NCBI GenBank assembly: GCA_902554135.1
Contig: CACDNJ010000004.1
Coordinates: forward strand, 1 to 30,553
Direction: 5' to 3'
DNA from: an uncultured Pelagibacteraceae bacterium
GTDB lineage: Bacteria > Pseudomonadota > Alphaproteobacteria > Pelagibacterales > Pelagibacteraceae
DNA length: 30,553 nucleotides
The translations under genes were made by a program, and so were the position numbers. Of this stretch, positions 1-8,203 are shown piece by piece; positions within the stretch are counted from its first letter, which is position 1, and the number at the start of each line of letters is the position of its first letter. The notes below the pieces were generated by a model. That model did not search any database, had not been told where the DNA came from, and was given only the letters and a program-made list of their open reading frames with translations.

Positions 1-1406
1 CTAGATATGGCGGAAATCTACCAAGATTTTGCGCAACTTTAGTTCTAGTATTAGCTTCATTCACTTACGTGACTGCACAAATTAATGCTACTGGAACAAT
101 TGCTTCAAGAGCTTTACAAATTCCATTTGAACTTGGAGTTTGGGTTGGTCTAGTTAGTATCCTATTGTGCTCTATGTTAGGTGGTATGAGAGCAGTAACT
201 TGGACGCAAGTAGCTCAGTATATCGTGTTAATTATAGCGTACTTAATACCAATATTCTGGATGGGAAGTAAATTGGGTAATCCATTCCCACACTTTATGT
301 TAGGTGATGAAGTACAACGTTTAGCGGAGCTTGAGGCTTCAGCAGGGCTAATAAAAAATAGCGCTGCGGACATTAAAGCTGCGGGTGTACCAGGTGGATT
401 AAAATATATTTCTAATCCTCACTCTGCTGTACCTGCTGGCGGAATGGCTGTATGGAAATACTTATCGCTTGCGATCTGTATGATGGTTGGAACTGCATCG
501 TTACCTCATATTTTAATGAGATACTTTACAACTCCTTCTGTTAAATCAGCAAGAAAATCAGTGGCATGGTCACTGTTCTTTATCTTCTTGCTATATTTCT
601 CAGCGCCTATGTTAGCAACACTATCTAAACTACAGTTAATGGATCCAAACTTACCTACTGCAATCATTGGTAAATCAATTGCAGAGGTTCAAAGTATTCC
701 ATGGGTTCAAAACTGGGGTGCAGTAAAACAAGTGTTTATTGCAGACTTCAACGGTGATGGAATATTACAGTTGAACGAATGGTTTATGAGAGGTGACGTA
801 GTAGTATTAGCGACTCCTGAAGTTGCTGGTTTACCTTACGTTATTTCTGGATTAGTTGCTGCAGGAGGTATGGCTGCTGCCATGTCGACTGCCGATGGAT
901 TAGTTTTGGCGATATCAAACTGTTTATCACATGATATCTATTACAAAATAATCGATCCGAAAGCTGACGTTAGAAAAAGGCTGATCGTAGCTCGTGTACT
1001 TCTAGTAGTGATTGGTGCTGCTGGTGCTTACATAGCATCAATGAGATTAACCAGCATTCTAGGAGCTGTAGCTTGGGCATTCGACTTTGCAATGTCAGGC
1101 TTATTCTTCCCACTTGTACTTGGTGTATGGTGGAAGAGAGCTACACAAGCGGGTGCGGTTGCAGGAATACTTGGAGGTTTAGCTGCTGGTACAGCATATC
1201 TAATTTATGTTGGACCTAAGTTTATGGCTCAAACTCCTTGGCTTGGAATTGACCACTTAAGATTTGGTATCATAGGTGCATCAGTAAGCTTAGTTGCAAT
1301 GGTTGTAGTAAGCTTAATGACCAAAGAACCTAGTGCTGCCATTCAGAAGATGGTTGATGACGTTAGGGTTCCTAGCGGAAGAGCTATTCTTGGAAAACAA
1401 CACTAA
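1..1406 (+). CDS. Sodium:solute symporter, VC_2705/acetate-permease-like (5' partial)
   Basis: The reading frame is open from base 3 to the stop at 1404-1406, so the gene starts upstream of the window; the GTG at 69 is internal (a Val in a membrane helix). The visible 467 residues are rich in membrane helices and carry SSS-family signatures: RYGGNLPRF at the left edge, an AAAMSTADGL segment near 870-900, and an FDFAMSGLFFPLVLGVWWKR helix. This matches the VC_2705 subgroup of sodium-coupled solute transporters related to acetate permease; the substrate is not readable from sequence. Roughly the first 100 residues are probably missing, by comparison with usual family length. An extramembrane loop carries DFNGDGILQLNE, which fits a calcium-binding EF-hand loop. 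A strong terminator follows. Confidence 0.85.
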   Translation, partial: RYGGNLPRFCATLVLVLASFTYVTAQINATGTIASRALQIPFELGVWVGLVSILLCSMLGGMRAVTWTQVAQYIVLIIAYLIPIFWMGSKLGNPFPHFMLGDEVQRLAELEASAGLIKNSAADIKAAGVPGGLKYISNPHSAVPAGGMAVWKYLSLAICMMVGTASLPHILMRYFTTPSVKSARKSVAWSLFFIFLLYFSAPMLATLSKLQLMDPNLPTAIIGKSIAEVQSIPWVQNWGAVKQVFIADFNGDGILQLNEWFMRGDVVVLATPEVAGLPYVISGLVAAGGMAAAMSTADGLVLAISNCLSHDIYYKIIDPKADVRKRLIVARVLLVVIGAAGAYIASMRLTSILGAVAWAFDFAMSGLFFPLVLGVWWKRATQAGAVAGILGGLAAGTAYLIYVGPKFMAQTPWLGIDHLRFGIIGASVSLVAMVVVSLMTKEPSAAIQKMVDDVRVPSGRAILGKQH

Positions 1407-1425
1407 ATAAAAATATTTTTATTAT

Positions 1426-1456
1426 AAAAGGGGCGATTTATTCGCCCCTTTTTTTT
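1426..1456 (+). terminator. Intrinsic terminator after the first symporter
   Basis: An 11-bp perfect stem, AAAAGGGGCGA (1426-1436) with TCGCCCCTTTT (1442-1452), closes a 5-nt loop and runs into an uninterrupted T tract to 1456. It starts 20 bases after the symporter stop codon. It is the clearest intrinsic terminator in the window. Confidence 0.95.
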
Positions 1457-1492
1457 GCTTTAAGCAATTAATTTCACATGCTAACTTAAGTT

Positions 1493-1828
1493 ATGCCAAT
1501 TTGGGTACTAGTTTTAGATTATATTTTAGGAATTATTATGTGGACTCTAATAGGAAGATCCGCAATGAATATTTTTCAAAGAGAAGACTCGAATTTCTTT
1601 TTTATGAAAGCCTTTGTTAAATTAACTAATCCTATTATAGGGTGGTTCAAATTTATCACCCCAAGTTTCATAATTCCTCTCTTTGTTCCATTGTACGTTG
1701 CATGGTTCTTTTATATGTTTAGATTTTATGCAATGCCCTATATTTTGGGCTACGATGTTATGGGAATGCTGTCCTTTCCTCTAGAAAGCGATATTGCTAG
1801 AGAAATTTATCGTTTATTTAATAGATAA
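1493..1828 (+). CDS. Small integral membrane protein, YggT-like topology
   Basis: A 111-residue protein with hydrophobic segments at about residues 3-20 and 52-78, separated by a stretch containing the sequence KLTNPIIGWFKFITP. The order helix, then a loop ending in NPI...P, then helix resembles YggT-family membrane proteins, but the match is by eye and weak. It sits between two SSS transporter genes on the same strand, 86 bases after the first and 57 bases before the second, so a role as accessory to the downstream transporter is possible. No Shine-Dalgarno sequence is evident before the ATG. The function is unknown; the reading frame itself looks real because of its composition, length and neatly fitting position. 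Confidence 0.7.
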   Translation: MPIWVLVLDYILGIIMWTLIGRSAMNIFQREDSNFFFMKAFVKLTNPIIGWFKFITPSFIIPLFVPLYVAWFFYMFRFYAMPYILGYDVMGMLSFPLESDIAREIYRLFNR

Positions 1829-1885
1829 TTTCAAAAAAATTGAATAAAAATTACACTGAAAAATCAATAGATAATTAAGAGGCAA

Positions 1886-3814
1886 ATGAGTGGCAAGATT
1901 TATTCGTTAATAATTTTTTTAACCCTATTTTGGATTTACTGTTTATATTGTGGATTTAAAAATTATAAAAAAACAGTAACTCCAGCAGATTTTTTCATCT
2001 ATGGAAGAGATTTACCATCTTGGGTTTACATTGTTGTAGCAACTGGAACAATTTTTTCTTGCTGGATCTTTTTTGCTCAACCAAGTTTAATTTTACTTAA
2101 TGGGTTTCCATTTTCATCCACATCCCTTTATGTGATAGCGATTTCTCTTATAGGAATAGTCTTTTTAAAAAAACAATGGATGCTGTCTAAAAGGTATGGT
2201 TTTGTAACTCCCGCTGAGATGATGGCAGCTTATTTTAAAAGTGATTTGATTAGAATTTTAGTCGTAGTAATAGGTTTAGGATTTGCAATTCCATTCATTG
2301 CGATGCAACTGTCTTTTGCTGGAATAATTCTAAGTATCTTATCTGACGATATAATAGGAGCTGGATCAGCTTCTATTTTGTTGGGCTGCGTAATTATTGT
2401 ATATTTAAGTTTAAGTGGAATAAAATCAATTATTTATACAGATACATTAAATTTTCTTTTAACTATTTTCGGTATAATCGCTATGGGATTTATATCTTAT
2501 GATTTGGTTGGAGGATGGGATTTATTAAACGAAAGCTTATCAAGAGTTTCCAACTTAAAGGAAAATTTATTTAACATTAAAGAAAGTTACAATGCTTATT
2601 TGGCTGTTCCGGGTACAGTAAAGATAGTACAAGTATTAGATAACGGATCATCATATGGGGGTATATGGACAAGCTCGATGATTTTAACTTTTGCCTTTGC
2701 AGTTTCTGGTATTGTTATGTCACCTAGTTTTTCCATGTTAACATTTTCAAATAGAGACGGTAGATCATTTGGTACACAGCAAGTTTGGTTTTCTTCTTTT
2801 TTTATTGGACTAATATTAATATTTTTTACGACTGCAATAGGTGTTGGTTCAATTTTTCTTGGAACAAATAATATTATTAATGAAAGTGGTAATAATATTT
2901 CAAACATTCTTCCAAACACTATATTGCCTAATCAAATTGAAAGTCTAGTTCCACATTTGATTAATGTAGTGGGTGATTATTCTCCACTTTTCTTTGGTTT
3001 GTTATTAGTTTGTGGAATTGCTTCATTACAATCAACAAGTATTATTTATATAAGTTCAAGCGCTCTTTTGACTAGAGATATATTGAAGAAATTTTTTATT
3101 AAAAATATGAATAATAATGAACAAATTTTTTCTTACAGAATAATATTAATGTTAATATTTATTTTTTCATTAATACTATCAATTCAATCTTCAAATGTAA
3201 TTTTTAGTCTTGGAAGTTTTTCTTTAAGTATTGCTTGCCAAATGTTTGTTCCATTAATTGCTGTATGTTATTTGCCTTGGCTAACTAAAAATGGTGTTGC
3301 ATTTGGAATGGTTGTTGGAATTATCGCTGTGTTTTTTACTGAACATATTGGACAAATAATGTTTGGTAATATTATTGTGTGGGAAAAATGGCCACTAACA
3401 ATACATTCTGCTTTTTGGGGAGTTTTATTTAATCTATTAGCAGCCATAACAATATCATTTATAACTCAGGAGACAAAAGAAACTAATCATAAAAGTAAGT
3501 TTCATGAATTTTTTGATGAACATAGAAATTTATCTATGAGCCGTCGAAGTTTGAAACCAAGTGCCTGGATTGTAACAATTGCCTGGATATTTTTTGCTTT
3601 AGGCCCTGGCTTAATTATAGGAAATGACTTTTTTGGAAAACCAAGCAATGTAGAGAGTTGGTCGTTTGGTATGCCTTCTATTTGGGTATGGCAAATCATC
3701 TTTTGGTTACTTGGTGTAATTTTAGTTTGGTTTTTGGCTTTTAAAATGGAGATGTCAACACCACCACAAAAAACTATTGTGTCTCAAACTGAGGATATTG
3801 GTGGCAGATTTTAA
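1886..3814 (+). CDS. Sodium:solute symporter family transporter with C-terminal extension
   Basis: A 642-residue polytopic membrane protein of the SSS family. The N-terminal helix is followed by TPADFFIYGRDLPSW, the usual SSS signature after TM1, then a long run of helices including RYGFVTPAEMMAAYF (typical of the TM2-TM3 region) and SLSGIKSIIYTDTLNFLL. The last 100 or so residues carry a charged linker and two more helices, ending in FGMPSIWVWQIIFWLLG, which resembles the small DUF3311-type subunits that accompany some SSS transporters. AAGAGG lies just before the ATG. The substrate is unknown: acetate, proline, pantothenate-like and other solutes are all possible in this family. Confidence 0.85.
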   Translation: MSGKIYSLIIFLTLFWIYCLYCGFKNYKKTVTPADFFIYGRDLPSWVYIVVATGTIFSCWIFFAQPSLILLNGFPFSSTSLYVIAISLIGIVFLKKQWMLSKRYGFVTPAEMMAAYFKSDLIRILVVVIGLGFAIPFIAMQLSFAGIILSILSDDIIGAGSASILLGCVIIVYLSLSGIKSIIYTDTLNFLLTIFGIIAMGFISYDLVGGWDLLNESLSRVSNLKENLFNIKESYNAYLAVPGTVKIVQVLDNGSSYGGIWTSSMILTFAFAVSGIVMSPSFSMLTFSNRDGRSFGTQQVWFSSFFIGLILIFFTTAIGVGSIFLGTNNIINESGNNISNILPNTILPNQIESLVPHLINVVGDYSPLFFGLLLVCGIASLQSTSIIYISSSALLTRDILKKFFIKNMNNNEQIFSYRIILMLIFIFSLILSIQSSNVIFSLGSFSLSIACQMFVPLIAVCYLPWLTKNGVAFGMVVGIIAVFFTEHIGQIMFGNIIVWEKWPLTIHSAFWGVLFNLLAAITISFITQETKETNHKSKFHEFFDEHRNLSMSRRSLKPSAWIVTIAWIFFALGPGLIIGNDFFGKPSNVESWSFGMPSIWVWQIIFWLLGVILVWFLAFKMEMSTPPQKTIVSQTEDIGGRF

Positions 3815-3830
3815 AAAGTTAAAATATTTT

Positions 3831-3858
3831 TTGACATAAAATTATTTAAAACTATAAA
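3831..3858 (+). promoter_or_regulatory. Sigma-70-type promoter for rpe
   Basis: A perfect -35 TTGACA (3831-3836) and a TATAAA -10 (3853-3858) are separated by 16 bases. The -10 ends only 9 bases before the rpe ATG at 3868, so the transcript would be leaderless or almost so. The motif is seen directly; activity is inference. Confidence 0.7.
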
Positions 3859-3867
3859 TAAACAAAG

Positions 3868-4530
3868 ATGCCAACTTCGATCAAAATTTCACCTTCTATT
3901 TTATCTGCAGATTTTAGTAAATTAGGTGAAGAAATTATGTCTTTGGATAAGGCTGGTGCAGATTATATCCATGTCGATGTGATGGACGGTCACTTTGTTC
4001 CAAACCTTACCATAGGACCTGAGGTAATAAAAAAACTTAGGCCATTTACAAAAAAAACTTTTGATGTTCATTTAATGATATCGCCAGTTGATAAATATAT
4101 TGAAGCATTTTCAAAAGCTGGAGCAGACATAATTACCTTTCATCCTGAAGCAACAGATGACACCTCAAACACTATAAAGCTAATAAAAAAACAAAAAAAG
4201 AAGGTTGGAATTTCCTTAAAACCTAAATCAAGTATTGATTTAATTAAAGATCATTTAGATAAAATTGATTTAATACTTATTATGAGCGTAGAACCAGGAT
4301 TTGGAGGACAGAAATTTATGCCAGAAGTAATAGATAAGCTTAAAAATATTAAAAAAATTGTTTCAGAAAAAAAATTAAATATAGATTTAGAGATAGATGG
4401 CGGAATAAATTTTGAAAATTGTAAATTAGCCAAAGACGCTGGTGCTAATGTTTTAGTTTCTGGTTCAACAGTTTTTAAAGAAAATAACGGAGATCTAAAA
4501 AAAAATATTAGCTTACTTCGTTCAAATTAA
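3868..4530 (+). CDS. rpe: Ribulose-phosphate 3-epimerase
   Basis: Interconverts D-ribulose 5-phosphate and D-xylulose 5-phosphate in the non-oxidative pentose phosphate pathway. The 220-residue length is normal for this TIM-barrel enzyme. Family motifs appear in order: KISPSILSAD at the N terminus, the metal-site segment HVDVMDGHFVPN (H35 and D37), FDVHLMI with H68, MSVEPGFGGQKF at about 139-150, and EIDGGI with the final metal-binding Asp near residue 177, followed by VSGS for phosphate binding. It opens a tight run with the heparinase-like gene and purH (gaps of 3 bases each), and is preceded by a good promoter. Confidence 0.97.
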   Translation: MPTSIKISPSILSADFSKLGEEIMSLDKAGADYIHVDVMDGHFVPNLTIGPEVIKKLRPFTKKTFDVHLMISPVDKYIEAFSKAGADIITFHPEATDDTSNTIKLIKKQKKKVGISLKPKSSIDLIKDHLDKIDLILIMSVEPGFGGQKFMPEVIDKLKNIKKIVSEKKLNIDLEIDGGINFENCKLAKDAGANVLVSGSTVFKENNGDLKKNISLLRSN

Positions 4531-4533
4531 TAA

Positions 4534-6183
4534 ATGTTAGATCTAAAAAGTGTCTATCTTTACTTTTTATCAATAAAAAAAATTATAACAAAATCTATTA
4601 GAGAAATATTTTTTTCAACAAACTTTTATAACAAACTTTTACTTTCACATAACCCTTCCAGGTTCTTTTTTTATCCCAACCCATACTTATTATCTCCTCT
4701 ACTTAATCATAAAGATTTACTGTTAAAAGTATCTAAATTTGAAGCAAATTATTTTTGGAATAATTCTAAAGATGATAATGAAAAAAAAAATCTACACAGT
4801 TTTTTATGGCTAAATCTTATTGATAGAAAAAATGAAAAAGAAACAATAAAAAAGATTGTAGATGATTGGATCAAGAAATATGGAAATTATAAAAAAGATA
4901 TATGGAATGAAAATCTTCTAAGTAAAAGAACCATAGCATGGATTTCTAATGCTGATATCATTTTACGTAACAAAGAAGATAAGTTTCAAAAATTATTTTT
5001 TTCTTCCTTACTAAAACAAATAAATTTTCTTAAAAAAAATATAAAAACCGTTTCTTATGAAACTACACAAATTTCTTGCTTAGCAGCAATAATATTATCT
5101 GGCTTGGTTTTTAAAGAATATTTTAATAATTATAATTTTGGATTAAAAGAACTAAAAAAAATAATAAATAATTTTTTTGATAGAAATGGTTTTCCTAAAA
5201 ATAAAAACTCTGAAAATTTAATAATATTCTTACAATATTTTATATTAATAAAAGAATGGATAAAAAGTGCGCAAGAACCAGTGCCTGATTATCTTGATGA
5301 AATAATTGAAAAAAACTTAATTTGTTTAAATTCACTAAAAAACGAAAGTAAAAAATTACCATTATTTAATGGTGTTACCGAAAAAAATTTAGATGAATTT
5401 TTCCAATATCTGGAGAAATTAAACTACCAATTTGACAAAAAATTAAAATTTGTAGGTCAAATACAAATTATAAAAAATAAAAAAAATATTTTGTATTTTG
5501 ATTCTGGCGAACCACCACTACATCAATTTTCACGAGATTACCAATCAGGACCATTATCATTTGAGTATTTTAATGAAGATAATAAAATTATAACTAATTG
5601 TGGGTATGGCAGAAAAATATCTAAAAAAACACAATTAATAAGTAAATTCACCTCAGCACAATCCACTCTTTGTTTAAACGATACTTCTGTGGTCAAATTT
5701 AAAAAAAACAATTTAATTAATAAAATTTATGGTCCAACAATTAGTAATAGTTTTAAAATTTTTGACATTAACAGGGAAGAAAATAAGACCGATATATCCA
5801 TTGCTGCGACACACAATGCATATTTAGATAAGTTTGGATATTTACACAAAAGATTAATTAAAATTCTTAAAAAAAATGGCGACATAATGGGAACTGACTC
5901 TTTGATAAAAAAAAAGAATATTTCAAATCCTGCTAATTACAGTATTAGATTTCACATTTATCCAGGTGTAAACGTTGTACAAACTGTTAGTGGTAAGAGT
6001 ATCCTTTTGCAGGTTAGTAAAAATAAATCATGGATATTTTTGTCTGAAAACCAGGACTTACAAATTGAAAAGGGATTATTTTTAGGTAGAAATAAAGTAT
6101 TAAACAATCATTGTATCGTCATTTATGGTAATACAAAAAATCAAAACACCGATGTTAAATGGGAATTAAGAAAATCTAATTAA
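4534..6183 (+). CDS. Heparinase II/III family protein
   Basis: A 549-residue protein matching the heparinase II/III-like family that commonly lies beside purH in Alphaproteobacteria. The N-terminal 300 residues are an alpha-helical toroid-like region (for example SFLWLNLIDR and NENLLSKRTIAWI). From about residue 310 a beta-rich C-terminal region contains LYFDSGEPP, SRDYQSGPLSFEYF, IITNCGYG and STLCLNDTS, the conserved run of this family. Such enzymes are thought to be polysaccharide lyases, but for this housekeeping-linked branch the substrate is unknown; no signal peptide is obvious. It is very AT- and lysine-rich like its neighbours. Separated from rpe and purH by only 3 bases on each side, so probably co-transcribed. 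Confidence 0.85.
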   Translation: MLDLKSVYLYFLSIKKIITKSIREIFFSTNFYNKLLLSHNPSRFFFYPNPYLLSPLLNHKDLLLKVSKFEANYFWNNSKDDNEKKNLHSFLWLNLIDRKNEKETIKKIVDDWIKKYGNYKKDIWNENLLSKRTIAWISNADIILRNKEDKFQKLFFSSLLKQINFLKKNIKTVSYETTQISCLAAIILSGLVFKEYFNNYNFGLKELKKIINNFFDRNGFPKNKNSENLIIFLQYFILIKEWIKSAQEPVPDYLDEIIEKNLICLNSLKNESKKLPLFNGVTEKNLDEFFQYLEKLNYQFDKKLKFVGQIQIIKNKKNILYFDSGEPPLHQFSRDYQSGPLSFEYFNEDNKIITNCGYGRKISKKTQLISKFTSAQSTLCLNDTSVVKFKKNNLINKIYGPTISNSFKIFDINREENKTDISIAATHNAYLDKFGYLHKRLIKILKKNGDIMGTDSLIKKKNISNPANYSIRFHIYPGVNVVQTVSGKSILLQVSKNKSWIFLSENQDLQIEKGLFLGRNKVLNNHCIVIYGNTKNQNTDVKWELRKSN

Positions 6184-6186
6184 AAA

Positions 6187-7734
6187 ATGTTGAGAAAAAT
6201 ACAAAATGCTTTGATTTCCGTATCTGATAAATCTGATCTGGAAAAAATATTACGTTCTTTAGAAAAATATAAAATTAATTTAATTAGTTCTGGCGGAACT
6301 TATAAAAAAATTAAAAAACTTGGCTACAACTGTATGGAAGTTTCAAAATATACAAAGTTTAAAGAAATGCTAGATGGTAGAGTAAAAACTCTTCATCCAA
6401 AAATTCATGCTGGAATCTTGAACAACAGATCCAATAGAAAACACCAAAATCAAATGAGAAAGAACAAATTTAAAAATATAGATTTACTTATAGTAAATTT
6501 CTATCCATTCCAAGAAGCTGTTCTGAATAAAAAAAATTTAAATAGTATTGTTGAAAATATAGACATAGGAGGGCCAGCAATGGTAAGAGCTGCTGCTAAA
6601 AATTTTAAAGATATATCAATCATTACTGAAAAAAAAGATTATGGTTCTCTTATAAATCAATTGAGACAACACAAAGGATGTACTGATTTAAAATTTAGAA
6701 AACATATGGCTAGTAAAGCATTTAATTTAACAGCCTATTATGACTCGATGATATCTAATTGGTTTAATAAAGAACTGAACATAACCTTCCCAGATAAAAA
6801 AACTATACCTGGTAGAAAACTAACTCAATTAAGATATGGTGAAAATCCTCACCAAAAAAGTAGTATTTACATTAATGATTTCAACGATAAAGAAATAGGT
6901 TTAAAAAAAATTTCTGGAAAAAATTTAAGTTACAACAATTACAATGATATATTCACTGGTTTAGAAATTTTATCATCATTTAAAAAAACGGGTACAGTGA
7001 TAATTAAACACGCCAATCCTTCCGGGGCCTCAATGAACAAATCCCCTCTAAAATCTTTTCAAGAATCTTTACTTTCTGATTCGGTAAGTGCCTTTGGAGG
7101 CATAGTTGCATGTAATTTTAAAATAAATAAAAAAATTGCAAAAGAAATTTCTAGTACATTTTTTGAAGTAATTTTAGCAAAAAAATTTGATAGAGATGCA
7201 TTAAAGATATTTAAATCAAAGAAAAATCTTATATTAATTGATATATCAAAATTTAAAGAAAAAAAGAATTATCAGGTTAAATATTTTGATAATTCTTTTT
7301 TAATTCAAGATAAAAATAAGAAGAATTTTGATTTAAAAAATTTAAAATATGTAACCAACTTAAAACCAACTAAACAAGAGTTAAAATTCGCAGATTTTTC
7401 TATGAATATTTGTAAATTTGTCAAATCAAACTCGATTGTTATAACAAACAAATTTTCAACAATTGGAATTGGAGCTGGGCAACCAAGTAGAGTAGACAGT
7501 TGTAAAATAGCAGTAGAAAAGGCAAAGACATTTCAGCCTAAAAAATTAAAAAACTCAGTTGCCGCTTCTGATGCTTTTTTTCCCTTCCCTGACGGTATTA
7601 AAAAATTAATTAAAGCCGGAGTAAAATTAATAGTTCAACCTGGTGGATCAATCAGAGATAAAGAAACAATAGCTTTGGCTAATAGAGCAAAAGTAAAAAT
7701 GATTTTTACTGGTATTAGACATTTTAACCATTAA
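6187..7734 (+). CDS. purH: Bifunctional AICAR transformylase/IMP cyclohydrolase
   Basis: Carries out the last two steps of purine synthesis: formyl transfer from 10-formyltetrahydrofolate to AICAR, then ring closure to IMP. At 515 residues it has the full two-domain length. The N-terminal cyclohydrolase (MGS-like) domain shows SSGGTYKKIKKLGY, MLDGRVKTLHPKIHAGIL and ENIDIGGPAMVRAAAKN. The transformylase domain shows QLRYGENPHQ, the catalytic KHANPSG motif with K274 and H275 (Ser where many homologues have Cys), SAFGGI, GAGQPSRVDS and SDAFFPFPDGI. The stop codon overlaps by 4 bases with the convergent phhB stop, so the two transcripts meet tail to tail. Confidence 0.98.
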   Translation: MLRKIQNALISVSDKSDLEKILRSLEKYKINLISSGGTYKKIKKLGYNCMEVSKYTKFKEMLDGRVKTLHPKIHAGILNNRSNRKHQNQMRKNKFKNIDLLIVNFYPFQEAVLNKKNLNSIVENIDIGGPAMVRAAAKNFKDISIITEKKDYGSLINQLRQHKGCTDLKFRKHMASKAFNLTAYYDSMISNWFNKELNITFPDKKTIPGRKLTQLRYGENPHQKSSIYINDFNDKEIGLKKISGKNLSYNNYNDIFTGLEILSSFKKTGTVIIKHANPSGASMNKSPLKSFQESLLSDSVSAFGGIVACNFKINKKIAKEISSTFFEVILAKKFDRDALKIFKSKKNLILIDISKFKEKKNYQVKYFDNSFLIQDKNKKNFDLKNLKYVTNLKPTKQELKFADFSMNICKFVKSNSIVITNKFSTIGIGAGQPSRVDSCKIAVEKAKTFQPKKLKNSVAASDAFFPFPDGIKKLIKAGVKLIVQPGGSIRDKETIALANRAKVKMIFTGIRHFNH

Positions 7735-8069
7735 GCAATTTTATCAACTTTAGCGGCCAGAACAAAATCACTTTCGTGCAATCCCTTTATCGCATGAGTG
7801 AAAATTTTTATTTTAGCATATCCCCAACCAAACCAAATATCTGGATGGTGTCCTTCTTTTTCTGCTATATTTCCAACCTTATTTACAAAATTTTGGCTTT
7901 CCAAAAAATTTTTAAATTTAAATTCCTTAATTAAATAATAAATTTTATCATCGTCGGCTTTTACTTCCCAACCATCAACCATCTTAAGATACTTGTGAAT
8001 TTCAGTTATATCAAAACCAGGAATTCCACCTTCGCAAGGAATGCATTTTTTATCAGCTAAATCAGTCAT
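7731..8069 (-). CDS. phhB: 4a-hydroxytetrahydrobiopterin dehydratase (pterin carbinolamine dehydratase)
   Basis: A 112-residue protein of the PCD/DCoH family, which dehydrates 4a-carbinolamine pterins and recycles the cofactor of aromatic amino acid hydroxylases. Visible hallmarks are an N-terminal CIPCEGG, W34, the active-site GHHPD (H74, H75, P76) and H92 in the segment TH before GLHESDF. No aromatic amino acid hydroxylase lies in this window, so the partner, if any, is elsewhere; stand-alone PCDs have also been linked to folate and molybdopterin metabolism. The ATG lies only 9 bases after the CCA end of tRNA-Gly on the same strand, with no intervening promoter or Shine-Dalgarno sequence, so it is probably made from the tRNA transcript. 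Confidence 0.93.
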   Translation of the reverse strand: MTDLADKKCIPCEGGIPGFDITEIHKYLKMVDGWEVKADDDKIYYLIKEFKFKNFLESQNFVNKVGNIAEKEGHHPDIWFGWGYAKIKIFTHAIKGLHESDFVLAAKVDKIA

Positions 8070-8078
8070 AAAATTTCA

Positions 8079-8153
8079 TGGAGCGGGAGAAGGGAATTGA
8101 ACCCTCGGCCTAAACGTTGGCAACGTTTCGCTCTACCACTGAGCTACTCCCGC
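8079..8153 (-). tRNA. tRNA-Gly (GCC)
   Basis: Read on the minus strand, the gene folds as a complete cloverleaf: acceptor stem GCGGGAG/CTCCCGC, D stem GCTC/GAGC with loop AGTGGTA, anticodon stem AAACG/CGTTT with loop TTGCCAA (anticodon GCC at 8119-8121), variable loop AGGCC, T stem GAGGG/CCCTT with TTCAATT loop, discriminator T and an encoded CCA (8081-8079). Total length is 75 bases with CCA. The GCC anticodon reads GGC and GGT glycine codons. Confidence 0.98.
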
Positions 8154-8162
8154 GCTCAAACT

Positions 8163-8192
8163 ATTATATTACAATAATTTTCTAAACGTCAA
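8163..8192 (-). promoter_or_regulatory. Promoter of tRNA-Gly (and probably phhB)
   Basis: On the minus strand, -35 TTGACG (8192-8187) and a perfect -10 TATAAT (8168-8163) are 18 bases apart. The -10 ends 9 bases before the mature tRNA 5' end, so the precursor leader would be only a few bases. It fits between the methyltransferase stop codon (8204) and the tRNA. Confidence 0.85.
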
Positions 8193-8203
8193 CATTAATA
8201 AGG

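Noticed and set aside
69..71. GTG at 69 as the start of the first symporter
   Set aside because: The frame is open to the window edge and the upstream residues (RYGGNLPRF...) are typical SSS sequence, so the GTG is an internal valine.
1829..1885. Possible riboswitch or leader before the second symporter
   Set aside because: The 57-base gap is too short and shows no stable stem or known riboswitch motif.
2596..2919. Antisense reading frames over the symporter, rho, hslU, ftsK and other genes
   Set aside because: They lie wholly opposite well-supported genes, have no recognisable domains and have shadow-type composition.
8079..8153. tRNA-Gly as an integration site for a mobile element
   Set aside because: No integrase, no direct repeat of the tRNA 3' end and no change in gene type nearby were seen.
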